64,000 nucleotides of DNA from Melampsora larici-populina 98AG31 (Eukaryota > Basidiomycota > Pucciniomycetes > Pucciniales > Melampsoraceae): contig NW_006768788.1 of the NCBI RefSeq assembly GCF_000204055.1, positions 239,518 through 303,517 of the forward strand. The letters run 5' to 3'. The notes under the pieces are model-generated. The model saw only the letters and a list, made by a program, of their open reading frames with translations, had not been told where the DNA came from and did no database searches. Shown here one piece after another: positions 36,419-48,420 of this stretch. The translations under genes were made by a program, and so were the position numbers. Positions within the stretch are counted from its first letter, which is position 1. Each line of letters opens with the position of its first letter.

Positions 36419-38494
36419 ATGCCAATCCAACAAGATATAGAAGGTCAGTGATCTGATTCTAATTATCAACCATGGATAATTAACTAATTGATATTCTGAT
36501 TTCGAATTCTATATGCGAAAAAACTTGACACTGAATGGTACGAATCAAATCAGTTTTCAAAACTTGGCTAAAGTCTAATAAATTCAATCAAACTTATCAG
36601 ACATTTCAATCTGAAATAAAGTCTAAGAACATCAGTCAGTTGGTTTTTTTCATAAACATTCAGACATCGAGCCAATTCAATACCCAGACATTAAAGAACA
36701 GATTGATTTTCATAATTATTTGATGGCAGAACTTCAGGACAAACCAACTTCAGAATCTAGCAGCGCGTCCGGAAGTTGTAATAGTTCATCTGACGAAGAA
36801 GACGAAGATAGTTCAAGTAGCGAAGACGAGTCTGAACAGAAGAAACCCTTAAACAACCCAGCTAAGACGGCCAAACCTATCGCCATCTCCGATGACGAAA
36901 GCTCAAGTAGTGAAGATGACTCGACTGAATCTATCAGCTCGACAGCCAAAGAAGCAAATAAACAAGTTGTGAAGTCTAATCTCAAATCAGACCCAATTTC
37001 AATTGACGAGTCCTCTAGCAGTGAATCAGAATCAGACGATAGTGATAGTTCTTCAAGTGAGGATGAAAAAGTCCCTGTAAAACCAGTTGTCAAACCTGTC
37101 ATTATCTCAGACGAGGGATCATCGTCTTCTACCCTTAAGGACGATATTCCTAAGGGTTCTGCATCAACATCTTTGAAGGCTTCAAACTCGAAACCTCTTA
37201 AAACATCTTCTGCCAGCTCAAGTTCCGAAGACTCTGACTCCGACTCCGACTCTGACTCTGATTCCGCTTCGAAAGCCAAGCCATCTACTGTTTCTAAGGT
37301 CACTCCAGCTAAAGTTGAAGCCAGCTCAAGTAGTTCAAGCTCAAGCTCTGAAGACTCTGACTCCGACTCCGACTCCGTTTCAAATTCTACTTCGAAAGCC
37401 AAGCCATCTACTGTGTCCAAGGTCACTCCAGCTAAAGCCAAAGCCAGCTCAAGTGGTTCAAGTTCTGGAGACTCTGACTCTGACTCTGACTCCGATTCTG
37501 ATTCTGATTCCGACTCTGATGAAAAACCAAAGAATCCTACTGTCGCAGTCCCAGCTGTGGCCAAAGTACCCTCACCATCCAGCTCTGACTCATCGAGCTC
37601 AAGCTCTAGTTCATCTGGAACCGACTCTTCAGGATCTGACTCTGATTCTGACTCCGACTCCGAAGTGAAATCTCCCAAGAAGAAACCTACTCAAGTGACT
37701 ACTATCACAGCCAAGAATCTCAAGTCCGTCTCAGATTCTGAGAGTAGTGAATCAGATTCAGAAACCTCCTCGGGGGCCAGCAAAGAGAAACCAACGGCCA
37801 AAACATCTAAATCATCTTCCGAAAGCTCCACTTCCTCATCCGAAGATGAAGATAGTTCAGAAGATGAAAAACCCACGAATTCAGGAAAAACCACACCAAA
37901 TCCAATCAAACGAAAAGCAGAATCACCAGTCGTAGAAGAAGATTCAAAAGATAAACGAGTTAAACTCAATCAAACACCTCTATCAGCACCTCAAACTCCT
38001 AATGTGTCTTCTTCTAATCATCAATCCAATCAAGCAGAAAATTGGAGTCAATCTAAAGAGAAAAAATCAAATGCTCCATTCAGAAGAATCAAAGCTGAAG
38101 AAATTCAACTTGATCAAAGAGTAGCTGATAATAGTTTCTTAGCAAAGGTAAGTTTTACCTTCTATCAGAGATCTTTGGTTAGATATCATTAACATAATTC
38201 TCCTCTTTCGAAATGTAGGGCGGAGCTCAAGGGTCTTATGGCCATAAGGCGCATATGGATTTAATCGTAACTCGTGGTAAAGCTTTTACAGTTAAGTGTT
38301 TATGAACCTCAGTTCACTTTTACTTCTTTTTTTGTTATCAGACTCACTGATTATATCTAAATTTCCTTATCAATTTTTTTTCATTTTCTTCTCATGTTTT
38401 TCAAATGAGACAGAAAGAAAAAAATAAGAAAAAACGAGGTAGTTATCGTGGTGGGATCATTGATACGACTAGTCATTCGATCAAGTTTGATTGA
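36419..38494 (+). CDS. SRP40: Nucleolar phosphoprotein Srp40/Nopp140
   Basis: Srp40/Nopp140 is a chaperone of small nucleolar RNPs that works in the nucleolus and Cajal bodies. The gene starts with a 25-nt exon (36419-36443). Splicing to 36554 gives a LisH motif, VFKTWLKSNKFNQTYQTF, typical of this family's N-terminus. A further intron near 36643-36701 is likely, but its borders are uncertain. The long centre (to about 37950) has alternating acidic-serine blocks (SSSSEDSDSD type) and K/P/A-rich linkers. The C-terminal SRP40 domain follows: PFRRIKAEEI and RVADNSFLAK, intron from 38149, GGAQGSYGHKAHMDL, intron 38289-38413, then KEKNKKKRGSYRGG and a stop at 38492-38494. The acidic blocks are casein kinase 2 targets in relatives. 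An antisense 314-codon frame is an artefact of the repeated GA/TC codons. Confidence 0.9.
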
Positions 38495-39304
38495 TTTGAT
38501 GATGAAAGGGTACTTCGAGCGTTTTTTTTGTCATTGGTTTTGTTCTATGGTCTGGTTTGATCTCTTTGTGGTCTCTTGAAATCAATTGTCTGCTTGTTTT
38601 CTTTTCTTGTCTTTATCATATCTGAATCCAACATGGATGCTGTGAGTTACAAACAAAGATAATATCTTGATGATCAAGGAATGGGATATATGCTTCAAAT
38701 TTTATTTCAAAAACGGGAATCTTTGCATGATGTGATGTCATTGAAGTCAAAGTTAAGAACATAGATGCTCACGAGAGAACACACACACAAAATGTTAATC
38801 ATATTCCTCTCGCTTACAAAACCAATTCTTTTTTTTACAAAACTTGATCAATACCAAAAACAAAAAAACAAAACATCTTACAAAACCAAAAAAATCCTTT
38901 TTTTCAATCTAAATGTATCAAAAAATCAACTTTTTACATATTTACAATAATACAAATGATTTTAGTTTATGTTTTCTAATCAAAGAATCAAATACAAATA
39001 TTCAAACAAATTAAAAGTTGCACCAAAAAAAAATGATAATATAAAAACAACAAATCGATTTTGTTTTGAAAAAGAAACCTTTTTTTTCTTCAACAAAAGA
39101 AAACTGATATAACTACCCTGGGCCTCACCCGCCAGAAAAAAAAACCCAAAAATTTGCTTTCTTTTGACTTTTCTGATACATTTTCTTCTTACAACCAAAA
39201 CCCCTTAATGATTTACCTTTTGACCTTTCCCCTTTGATTTCAATCGACCAAATCATTCATTGAATTGGATTTAATTTTCAAATTACTAATCAATTTAAGA
39301 AATC
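38495..39304. other. Convergent 3' spacer, A/T-homopolymer rich
   Basis: This lies between the stops of SRP40 (+) and the MFS gene (-). It is rich in A and T runs, especially 38840-39090. No gene is seen. Confidence 0.45.
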
Positions 39305-41853
39305 TCAATCACGATCTTCTTGTAAAACTTCACCATTTCTAAACCTTTCAGTTTCATAAATTTGATAATTCAATTCATCCCAATACTCTAGCTCAGAAGT
39401 AGGTAAGACGATCTTTCGACTTAGAATCAAACTAATCAATGCAAAGATTGAAGTGAATCTAAAGAACCAAAGTACTTCAGTTGGTTTTTGAATGTCTATT
39501 GACAAATTGATGGGTTCATTGGTTTCTTCGGTCGGATTGGTTAGTAAATAAACTATATTGAACATCATGGATGTGATGATAGAGATCTGTTCAAAAGAAG
39601 AAACCTTCAATCAGGAAATGTGAATACAGAAGAAAGAAGATCAAAAGACAAAAGCTCACCAGAAAATGAGGAGCAACAGTAGATAATTGATGTATAGCTA
39701 AAATACTACCACCCGTTTTAGTCGCAATTGAATAATTAGTTTTGATCAAATTCAATGGTATTTCATTCAATGGATTATTAATCAATTGACTTCTTTCATT
39801 GATCCTTCTATTTTCGATTTTATGTGATACGTTTGATGGTGGTGTGTTTGCGATTCTTCTAGTACCTGATGGTGATGAGATTGGGGTTTGATTGAATTGA
39901 TTGACGGGTGGGGTTTCTTCTATTGATCTTGTGTATTCCATTAATAATGCAAATGGGACCCATTGTGTGATCTAGTCAATAACAAAAACGGAATAAAACA
40001 TGTTAGGTTAAAGATCTTCTGACTATTGAGAATGTAAAGGGATTCAAATGACTTACAGACCAAGAAAACCCAAGCAAGATTATCAATCTACTTGCACCAC
40101 TCGAACTTTCAATTCCAAATGTAAAACCCATCAAAACCAAATACACCACAAAACTAAAACTCCATAAATTTCTAGGAGTTAAAAACCTCAACATCCTTCT
40201 ATACGTTGTCCAACGTTTACCACGTTGATGGATCACATAATCAGTGGTACCAAACTTACAAAGAAATGGCAAAAGAAAACTAAAGATTAATGAAATCAAA
40301 CTGAATTTTAACATGGTAATAGTACCTTGTCTTTCTGAATAACGTATTAAACTTTCGGTTAGGTTGGTACCTGTTGAACTCAATTCATATAAAATAAAAT
40401 TAGAAATTAATGACTTTGAATGATATAAGATTGTGATCCAACATATCGAATTGAAAACTTGTACATAACAAACTCTTTTGATTGGGATTGGTAAAGTGTT
40501 TAAAAAGGTTTTATAAAATTCCAATAAGTCTTTAAAACTCGGTAAATTAGAAGAAGTACTGTTAAGTCTTGATGATGATGGTTTTGAAGTGATGGGATGT
40601 TCGATCTGAGTTGTACAAATCAAACTTGAAGTGATAATCAATAAAAGAATACTATAACCAACCAATTCACGTAATAGTTGAGGTTCTTCAGGTCCATGAT
40701 TCGAATTGGAAAAAGTAGCAATCCCAAAGCCAATCAATTGACCTAAAAGTAACATTCTAGAACTCCAAACATTAATCGAATTTTGATGATAAGACGAAAT
40801 TTGATCAAGGATAAGTGATCTAGTCGAAAGAATCAAACAATCAAGTGAAAAGAAAGAAAAATAAAACGAAACGATCGCAATGAGAATCGAATTAGAATGA
40901 ATATTAATGTTCTTCTTGGGATCCCAATCACCTTGATCACCTCCAATTAAATAATTCATAAAAATACCTAATGGTGTACAAAATGATAAAGAAATCAATG
41001 AGATTAATAAAATTAAAGTTGAAATAACGATCCAAGTACGTCTTCTGTGTAAACTTTTCGAATTCAAATCTGATATTATTCCAATTAAAGGTGGAATGAT
41101 CAAACCACTAATCGGACTTGATAACCAAAGCCAAGTTGTTGAATAAGTTGAAAGATCAAGTTTGAGTATAAAAGGCATGCCATAATAAATTAAGATCGTC
41201 CAAACCAAATTACAAGATAATAAATTCAGTGTGAGTGATAAGAATTGGATTCTAGATAATTTGGGATCTGTTGTTTGATCATCAGTATCTTGATCGGTTG
41301 GGTTTTCATGATGTGTTCGATCGTAAACATCATGTCTTCCTTCTTCTTGATCAGAATTATAGATGGTATGATTAGGTTGTGTGTGATAATGTTGATGATA
41401 ATTTGATCTTGGACTTGAAAGACCTGGTACAAGAGAAGTGAAAAAATCGATTGCGCCACTAACTCTACGAGTCACAGTAGCTTGTTCAAGAGGATCGTTT
41501 GTTGAACCGGAGAGACTAGGTTGAGTTGAATTACTAAGAAAGGAAAGTCAGGTAAGATGAAATGTTGTATTAAATTAGATTTGAGATACTAACGTTTGAT
41601 GATTTGTTAACATGAATAATGAAGCTGAAGTCGATTGATATGATTTATGATTTGGTGAAGTTGAAAGCTGATGCATTGTTTCATATGACGGGAATTGAGT
41701 GATCTCATCTGAAGCTCTACTGATATGGAAGGGTGGTCTGTTTGAAGTTGCACTTGAAGCTGATGAGGTTGGATTTGAATTCATCTTGTCGAAGAAGTCT
41801 TGATGAAGTTGATGAATGGATGAATGGATGTTCGAAATGCTGAGTTTCTTCAA
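39305..41853 (-). CDS. Sucrose-transporter-like MFS protein
   Basis: By family, this group of major facilitator proteins (plant SUT, fission yeast Sut1) moves sugars with protons across membranes. Exons on the - strand are 41853-41594, 41533-40057, 39971-39660 and 39586-39305. They total 2331 nt and 776 residues in frame. After a polar N-terminal tail of about 150 residues come membrane segments starting LTLNLLSCNLVWTILIYYG, then the family block SPISGLIIPPLIGIISD followed by a basic HRRRTW loop, which is the SUT-type signature. Later segments lead to ITQWVPFALLMEY, a ~75-residue cytosolic loop, and a last segment rich in F and L. The long tail and the loop before the last helices are typical of fungal members. 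The substrate cannot be read from sequence. In a biotrophic fungus such a carrier might take up host sugar, but that is inference. Confidence 0.8.
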
Positions 41854-42462
41854 TTCTTCATTTTCTCGAATGCTGAGGCTGAGCTGTGTTCTTCATGTTT
41901 TGAATTCTTCCTTCTTCTTTGGTCAATGTCCACTGTCCAGTCTTGATCAGTCTGACTTGTTTCGATTTTAAAAACCCTTTTGTAAATTACTACTCCCCTA
42001 TCGGGAGAGAGTGTGCGAAGCTCCGACCAATCCAGTAGCCTCGTGGCTCCCCACAGCTCCCCACTGTCTCATCATCACTCTCGCAGTGGGCACTGTGGGA
42101 TGACTCATGAGCCCCGCCCAGATTGCACGTTGTATCCCACCCCCCAAATGGGTTGATGAAATGAAGTCATTTCTAGAAAAGCTTGCCACAAATTCCCCGC
42201 CAATTTGCTCGAGTTTGGCGGGCAACATTGGTCAAGCTTTTGTAAATTGACCGTATAAAAAAGCGGGCACACCCGCACCAGATAAATCAGACCATCACTT
42301 ATCCCAGCGCCAACGGCAAAGACCAAACCACAGCCAGAGCTTTGTCATTTCACTTTTTTCAAAGAAGATTTTACCAGGCCAGGTAACCGTAAAGGCCTGT
42401 CCCACATCCTGACCTCAAGTTTGCCCGAACCATGAACAGAAGGCTTACTATCCTAGTATACA
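41854..42462. other. GC-rich inverted-repeat patch
   Basis: About 41990-42300 is GC-rich against AT-rich flanks. It contains several inverted pairs: CCCGCCAA (42196-42203) with TTGGCGGG (42215-42222), and CCCACTG with CAGTGGG in the 42056-42092 region. No gene is supported. The patch also holds the palindrome listed at 42263. Confidence 0.45.
42263..42276. repeat. GCGGGCACACCCGC near-palindrome, copy 1
   Basis: This 14-mer is a 5-bp stem with a 4-nt centre. Its exact reverse complement occurs at 50681-50694. The flanks differ, so this may be a shared end motif of a repeat family or chance. Confidence 0.5.
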
Positions 42463-44214
42463 CTTGTCATATCTGAAAAATCCAACTCTGGTGGCAAGGC
42501 AAGTATGCATTTATTTTCAAATTTTGTTTTGTGACATCCCAGATGTACAAAACAAATCTGCAACCAGTAAGACAAATCAAGCAAAGTTTTGTGGTGTGAC
42601 AAATAAATGTAAAAGGTGTGGCAATACAAGGGAGCTCAAGCCAGCTGTGCATCACAAGGTAGTATATATCTTCCATGCACAATTCTACCCAAGGCAAGTT
42701 GAAGTGGGCAGATCTGATGGGCTTCAGCGTGATGTTGCTGCAAGGGTAATGTTGAATCTCCTGAACAGTTGAGGGATAATCCAAGGGATTAAGTTTGTTG
42801 ATGCACTATAGCAAGAGAAGGATGAGCCAGGATGGAACTATTGTGACAGGTTGCAGATTTCCAGATTCATACTCTTCTTGCAGAGGTTGCTGCTTTCTTG
42901 CTCAGGTCGATCTCAGAATTCAAACCTAGCCCACTCCAAGTAACAATTGAAGTGAGAAGTCAACTGTCCTCAGAAGTTTAACAGTCCCTCTGACTCACTC
43001 ATCATTTTCATTCTCAACACTCAGGAAATATCATCTTGTTTACTTTTGAGATTTACTCCCAGCAATCCTGCAGTTCCACTCATCAATCCTTCAAAGCCCA
43101 GGACAACAGTTTACAAAGTACCCAAACACTCTCAAACATTTGCACCACCTGATTTAGGACCAGAGGTCTATCAATCTCAATACACAACAGATTCTGTGAC
43201 AATTGTCATTCACAGTAGTTCAAACATCTTTTGCAATCTTTGGATTGCAACAAAGTGAGTTACAACCTTGTTCTGATCCTTTCAATTTTATGTTACAAGA
43301 ACATGGAAGAGATATGAAGGTTTCAGGGTGTAGGCTGGGTGGAAGCAAACAGAGATGGAGACAAACCAGCAAGACTGAAGACAACAGACAAAGTAGTTGT
43401 TCAAACAGTCAAAAAAAATAGAACAATAAAAATAATTGTATACTGGGAGGATGAGTTGGCAGACAAATTCAAGTGTGAATTAGTTTGAAAGAGGCAAATT
43501 GGTTGTGAGATTTCAAGAAATGAAGGTGGGTACCACAGGTCATTTTTATAGGTTGGAAATGAACATATACCAAGCGGGATACACATCATTTGGAGTAAGA
43601 GCTAGAAAAGCTTATCATCAGAGATTACAACATTCAAAGTAAGAATTCAAAAAGCTCACAATCAAAGATTTCAAGTGACAGGAACAAAAGTGTTGAATGT
43701 TGGAAGAATAAAAGGATTGTAATTGTATAATCAAACAAATCAAACACAAACAAGACCAGAGATTGGGAACAAACAGAAGCAAAAAGTGAAAATGAAAAGG
43801 TAAGTTGTAAGGCAACACGGGAAAAGTCACTGATTCCTTTCCACAACATGGCAAAAGCGCAGCTGTGGACTAACAAAGACAGTATGATTGTACACATTGG
43901 TACTTATCATCCACAGGTGATAAAACCACAGTTGAGAAAAGCACGGTTGTGAACTAAGAAAGAAAAGATAATGTTATCATATTCTAATGTTATTGACTAA
44001 CAAGGAAAGTGTGATTGCACACATTGGTGCTTACTATCTACAAGAGGAGAAGAGCACACAAATGCACTAACAAAGATAACATGATATTATCACGATATAA
44101 CTCAAAAATTTATAAAGCATGAAAAGTGACCTGGAGCAAAATGAACCGGAGTCAAGGGGAAGTATTGAATGGTACTTCATGCAAGTTGCTTGTACATTTT
44201 AATATGTTAGATAC
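42463..44214. other. Spacer, probable old transposon sequence
   Basis: No gene is recognised. Short frames at 42464-42772 and 43046-43421 have no family motif I can name. Confidence 0.35.
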
Positions 44215-44500
44215 ATATTGCATTAGGATCACCAGCAAAAGTCATTCAAACACAAACCCCTGCACACATAAACACAGAAATGGTCTGTCACCTTTGCATT
44301 GATGGGCATATCCTTGTATGACCCATGTAGATCAAAACACATGTCCCCATCAGCAAGCTCATGGTAAGTATGATGGTGTAATATTGTATTTGTAAAAGCA
44401 TGTGGGGCTGTAGTTGTATGATGGTAGGTTGCTGTGGCAAAGGAACAATGGCTGGGCCCAGCTAGAGGAAGGTTGAACAGAGTCAACCACCAAGTCAGAA
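44215..44500 (-). repeat. Dispersed repeat, copy 2 (partner at 24540-24805)
   Basis: On the - strand the sequence ends with the same AATGACTTTTGCTGG and GATCCTAATGC string as copy 1. Upstream it reads ELADGDMCFDLH and ends CLNDFCW before a stop. The copies are about 20 kb apart in opposite orientation. Confidence 0.6.
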
Positions 44501-44874
44501 ACTGCGGGGGTAGGTTGTGTGGATTGCAGAGTCTGGTGTCCTTGTTGTGTTGGAAGGAATCAGCTTAAAGTGTGGCAAAGGTTGCCAACTGGCTCAAAGT
44601 TGAATTTCATGCAGATTTGGGTAGAATTCCAGTAGTTGTTGCAGCAGGTCCTTAATTCAAGCACTATTTCTGTGAGAATACCTTGAAGGGGGTGCTCAAA
44701 CACATTGTTTGGGGGCTTTCCTACTTTGAACCACAATAGTTAAAAATTGTGCAGTCACTGTGGAACACCTCATCTATCACATCATCCCAGTCCTTCATTG
44801 CTTCACCATCAAATCATCAGCCAAATTCCCTTTTCAAATCCCCCTCCCTCAGCAGGATCATACATCAGCAAGGC

Positions 44875-45597
44875 TTCAATGGAAAAATCAACGGTTCCAG
44901 CCAACTTTCACCAAGTTTTATACAATTTCATTGATCATCTTATTACCAAACACAAAGACAAAGCATCACCATTAAAGCTATGGGGATGGCAAACATTAAC
45001 AGAATAATCAAACTCAGAACAAAGTTCAAAAGCTATACTTCAAGATACAATTAAAAATCAACATAGGATCATGGAAACTTTAGAAAAAAACAATCAAACA
45101 TTTGAGTTCAAAGCCAGTCAGTTCCAATGACATCTCCTTCACCACAAATTATTCCATCAAATCAAGGTCATCTAACAAAACAATGGGTAGATCTGAGAAA
45201 TGAAGGACAAAAGAAATTAAATCTAAATTCAACCTCAATCTTGCTTCCACCCAAACAAGGTGTCAACAAATTCCAGGCGGGCAGATTTGTAATACAAACT
45301 TTACCAGGAGTTTCACTGTTAGTGGGTTTATCTCAGGCTGAAATTAGAGACAGAACAAATTCAATACTCCAGAATTTAAACATGAACTTAGATGATAAAT
45401 CAGTCAGGGTTAAGGGGGTGGTTAGATTAGGCTCCAACAAAACTTTATTCTATACAAGTACCAGGTCAGAGGTTAGATTTTTACTATTACACAAAACACA
45501 AGTGGACTCATTTAACAGATACAAACTTGTTTTCTTTGCACAACAACAAATTAGCTCGTTATCTAGGTGCACTGTATACTTTTTCTTATGAGTTGTT
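44875..45597 (+). pseudogene. LINE ORF1-like (Gag-like) remnant
   Basis: The first frame, from about 44879, reads FHQVLYNFIDHLI and then, past a stop at 45005, MEKSTV-like coiled sequence (IMETLEKNNQTFEF). After another stop and a frame change a 154-codon stretch follows with VRVKGVVRLGSNKTLFYTST and VRFLLLHKTQV. This resembles the basidiomycete LINE ORF1 pattern in which a V-K-x-x-x-R segment precedes a phrase about the residues of a bound helper. No reverse transcriptase follows. The assignment rests on pattern memory and is moderate. Confidence 0.45.
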
Positions 45598-45720
45598 GAA
45601 AGGTCATCAAAGTATAAGTTGTTGAGAGGTCATGAAGATATAAGTTGTTGAAAGGTCATCAAAGTATAAGTTGTTGAGAGGTTATGAAGATATAAGTTGT
45701 TGAAAGGTCATCAAGGTATA
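45591..45720 (+). repeat. Tandem repeat, five copies of 26 bp
   Basis: Units start AGTTGTTGA and end TATA at 45591, 45617, 45643, 45669 and 45695. Two variants alternate: odd copies have AAAGGTCATCAA, even copies have GAGAGGT with ATGAAGA. This gives a 52-bp higher-order period. The array joins the 3' end of the LINE-like remnant to the 3' side of the next gene. Confidence 0.9.
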
Positions 45721-45788
45721 GGTTCAAGCAACAGTCAAGACCAGAAAGGAGGGTACAAATTCAAGAAAGTTAGGCCTGGGTGTAAAGA

Positions 45789-46918
45789 TTAACCAGAGGA
45801 TTGACTATGGATAGAAGCATCAGAGTCGTAAGATGGTTGACTATAGACAGAGGCATCAGAGTCATGAGATTGTTGACTAGGCGTAGCATAGGCATATCCG
45901 GAGTTAGGATCAGGATTGAGTTCAAGTCCAAATTCTTCCTTCAATGCGCCTTGAAGAGCCTCAGGATCTATTACCAATCCCCGTCGCTTGATAATACGTT
46001 CGGGGTTTGCATTTGAAAGAGTTTGATCAACCGAGCCTGTGATAGAGAAGGGAGAGAGCGTCAGTTTTCTGGAGACCTCTTCGAAGGACAAGATCTATGG
46101 TCAATTTCGAATGAAAAAGAGTGTACAAATTACTGACTTTGAGCTCGCAAGCGCATCTTTCCCTTTGTTTTTTCAAGCGCGGTCTTGAGCTTCTCGATCG
46201 AATTCAGTGAGTGAGAACCTACAGATGGGTCAGAGTGATCGTATCATTGATATCGGGATTTGCAAATAGTTGAAGTTCAGGATGGTACATACGTAGGACT
46301 TTCACAATGGAGTCTAATTTGGGCTCGGTCAAGGTTTCAGAGCGCAATGAGGGTCCAGCTACTGGTGAAGGTTCATCTGGTCCGCAGTTGATAACCAAGA
46401 GTTCTTTGCGACTGGATTGGGGTTGAGAAGCTTCTTGAGCGGCTCGAATAGTATGTCGAAGTTTGCCCGATTCATAATCCTTCAAAGTTGCAAAGAATGA
46501 ATATACCGAACGGACGCGTGTGAAGGATAGTAAGAAAAAGATGAGATAGATAAAGAGACATACCAATCCATCCTTGTCGTAATCATCTGGACACATTCTT
46601 CTGATCTTGGTTCGGCAGGGGACTGTAGGCTTTGGAGGAGGTGCAGAGAGGCTGTCGTCTAGGTGGATGACCAACGGCCTTTGACAGACAGAGTCCGCGC
46701 TTTCATCGGGCTCCATAGCACGACGCTCAAGACCTGAGGCATAGCTCTGAAAAAGAGAAAGTAGCGAAAAGAAAAAGAGATGAGGAAAAGTGAGAGTAGA
46801 AAAGGGATTGAAACATGATACGATCACTCACCACATAGTCATCGTTGAAATCGCCAGTGAAAACTTCTCTTTCATTTCCCAAGAATGTATGTAAGGTATA
46901 TCTAGGTCCGTAGGTCAT
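45789..46918 (-). CDS. Unrecognised 275-residue protein with acidic and serine-rich parts
   Basis: I do not recognise the family. Exons on the - strand are 46918-46832, 46746-46564, 46479-46293, 46218-46138 and 46078-45789. They sum to 828 nt with all phases agreeing, giving 275 residues. It begins MTYGPRYTLHTFLG. A linker with PPPKPTVPCRTKIRRM and DDYDKDG comes next, then a likely coiled coil (SIEKLKTALEKTKGKMRLR), a segment with ERIIKRRGLVIDPEAL, and an S/Y/D-rich C-terminus in which SDAS(V/I)(Y/H)SQ occurs twice. No signal peptide or membrane span is seen, so the protein is probably nuclear or cytosolic. A downstream acceptor at 46079 was chosen over the stronger-looking one at 46090 because only the former keeps frame. 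The gene may be lineage-specific. Confidence 0.55.
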
Positions 46919-48420
46919 TTTGATGCTGTAGATCAAACTCAGTTAATCAGGGGGATGTGATCAAAAGAAGAGGATGAGATTCTACGTCGCGAGATTGGGA
47001 ACGTGATGAGGTCAGAGGTAGAGTGAAAGGGACTGTACAAGGTAAGTATAACATATGTGTACTCCTTAGATGATGAGGAACCCGCGCCGAGGATCCGGGA
47101 TCCTAAGCACAAATATGCATAATCAGCAGCGACAAACTCGAGATATGCATATCACGGTTGACCTGATCTTTTGGCTATTTTGCACGCGTCTTCCTTTCAA
47201 TACACGGTTTTGTGTGCGTTAGAATCAAGCGTACCCTCAGAGTATGATCCCATCTGGTCCGCAATTGAATTCACTTTGCACAGGTTGTCGAGAAACAAAT
47301 CAAACAACATTATATAGCATCCTAAGAAGCTTTGGTGAGTTTATAATCCTATCTAGGTGATTTATTAGTGTGTCCATTCTCATAGCTTTCGCATTGAGGA
47401 ATGAACGAATGAGCTTCATTTGTTGAGATAGTCTCAAATCACTTCAGACATCATAACTTTACAGTAGAAACTGTTTTCTCGTCGCTCAGTGAAGGAGTGT
47501 ATTCATTCTCATAGCGTTCGCATTGAGGAATCAACATCGTTTCTTTAGACTCTCTCAAATCACCTCATGCATGACCACTTCATAATGGAAACTGTCCTCT
47601 CATGTCTTAGGGAAGGTCTCAGATTTTAGCGGCACCGGCCAAGATTATCAGTGCTGTTATACATGTGCACATCTCTACAGGTCTCTATCAGGTCTTCACC
47701 TGCTTGGTCAATGTACCAGTTTATCTAGATTTTTAGTCGTTCTAGCTTCAAGACCCAGGAAGCAAGCTCTTCGAATACTAGGGCTTCACAACGTTGTATT
47801 TTCCAGTCTTCCATTTAATGGAGTAATAATGGGTGTCCAATCTTAAAGCTGGTGGCATCTGGCGTGAATACATAAACATCATATTGTATTTACAAAGAGT
47901 TGGGACTTTGGCTGGCTGGCCTGTGCGGATTGATCTGACTATCTTGACTTAAATGATGATTTATTACAAAAGGCTAAGGCGACCATTGAAGTCTAAGACG
48001 AACGAGTAGAGCAAGCAATCCGTCATCTTTCAACAAACATTCATCAAGTTTGCTCAAGTTAAGGATCCATGGGTAAAGACTCTTCCGATACACAATAGAC
48101 TCAACAATGATCATAAGGATCGGGTTACAAGTCGTCAAACTACTATCTTATCCAATGGAACGATGCTTGAGACTTTTCATATCCCTGAAGATCAGAAGCT
48201 GGCTGCTTCAACAGGTCGCGCAAGTAAAAGTAAAACCCGACATTTTGGCGAGTCTCTTTCCCTTGTGGATAATTCAAATCATCTGACTGACATTGGATAT
48301 GATCAAAGCCTGCCTCAAGTAGACGATTTTCCTAGCACATGAACAACACGTAATGGTCTCTTTATATCACCAATAACCCGGGTTCATGCTTAGCGAAATA
48401 TCTAAAAATCTCAACAAAAT
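46919..48420. other. Spacer with upstream region of the 275-residue gene
   Basis: No intact gene. Two similar segments at about 47375-47450 and 47495-47570 share TTCTCATAG(C/G)(T/G)TTCGCATTGAGGAAT and following sequence, so this is a diverged direct duplication of about 120 bp. From about 48010 the + strand has a coding look (FIKFAQVKDPWVKTLP) broken by stops. Confidence 0.4.

Noticed and set aside
36734..37678. 314-codon open frame antisense to SRP40
   Set aside because: It arises from repeated GAC/TCT codons of the acidic-serine blocks read backwards. The sense strand has the conserved LisH and C-terminal domains.
45591..45720. CRISPR-like array
   Set aside because: The units are contiguous without spacers, and the genome is eukaryotic. 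It is a minisatellite.
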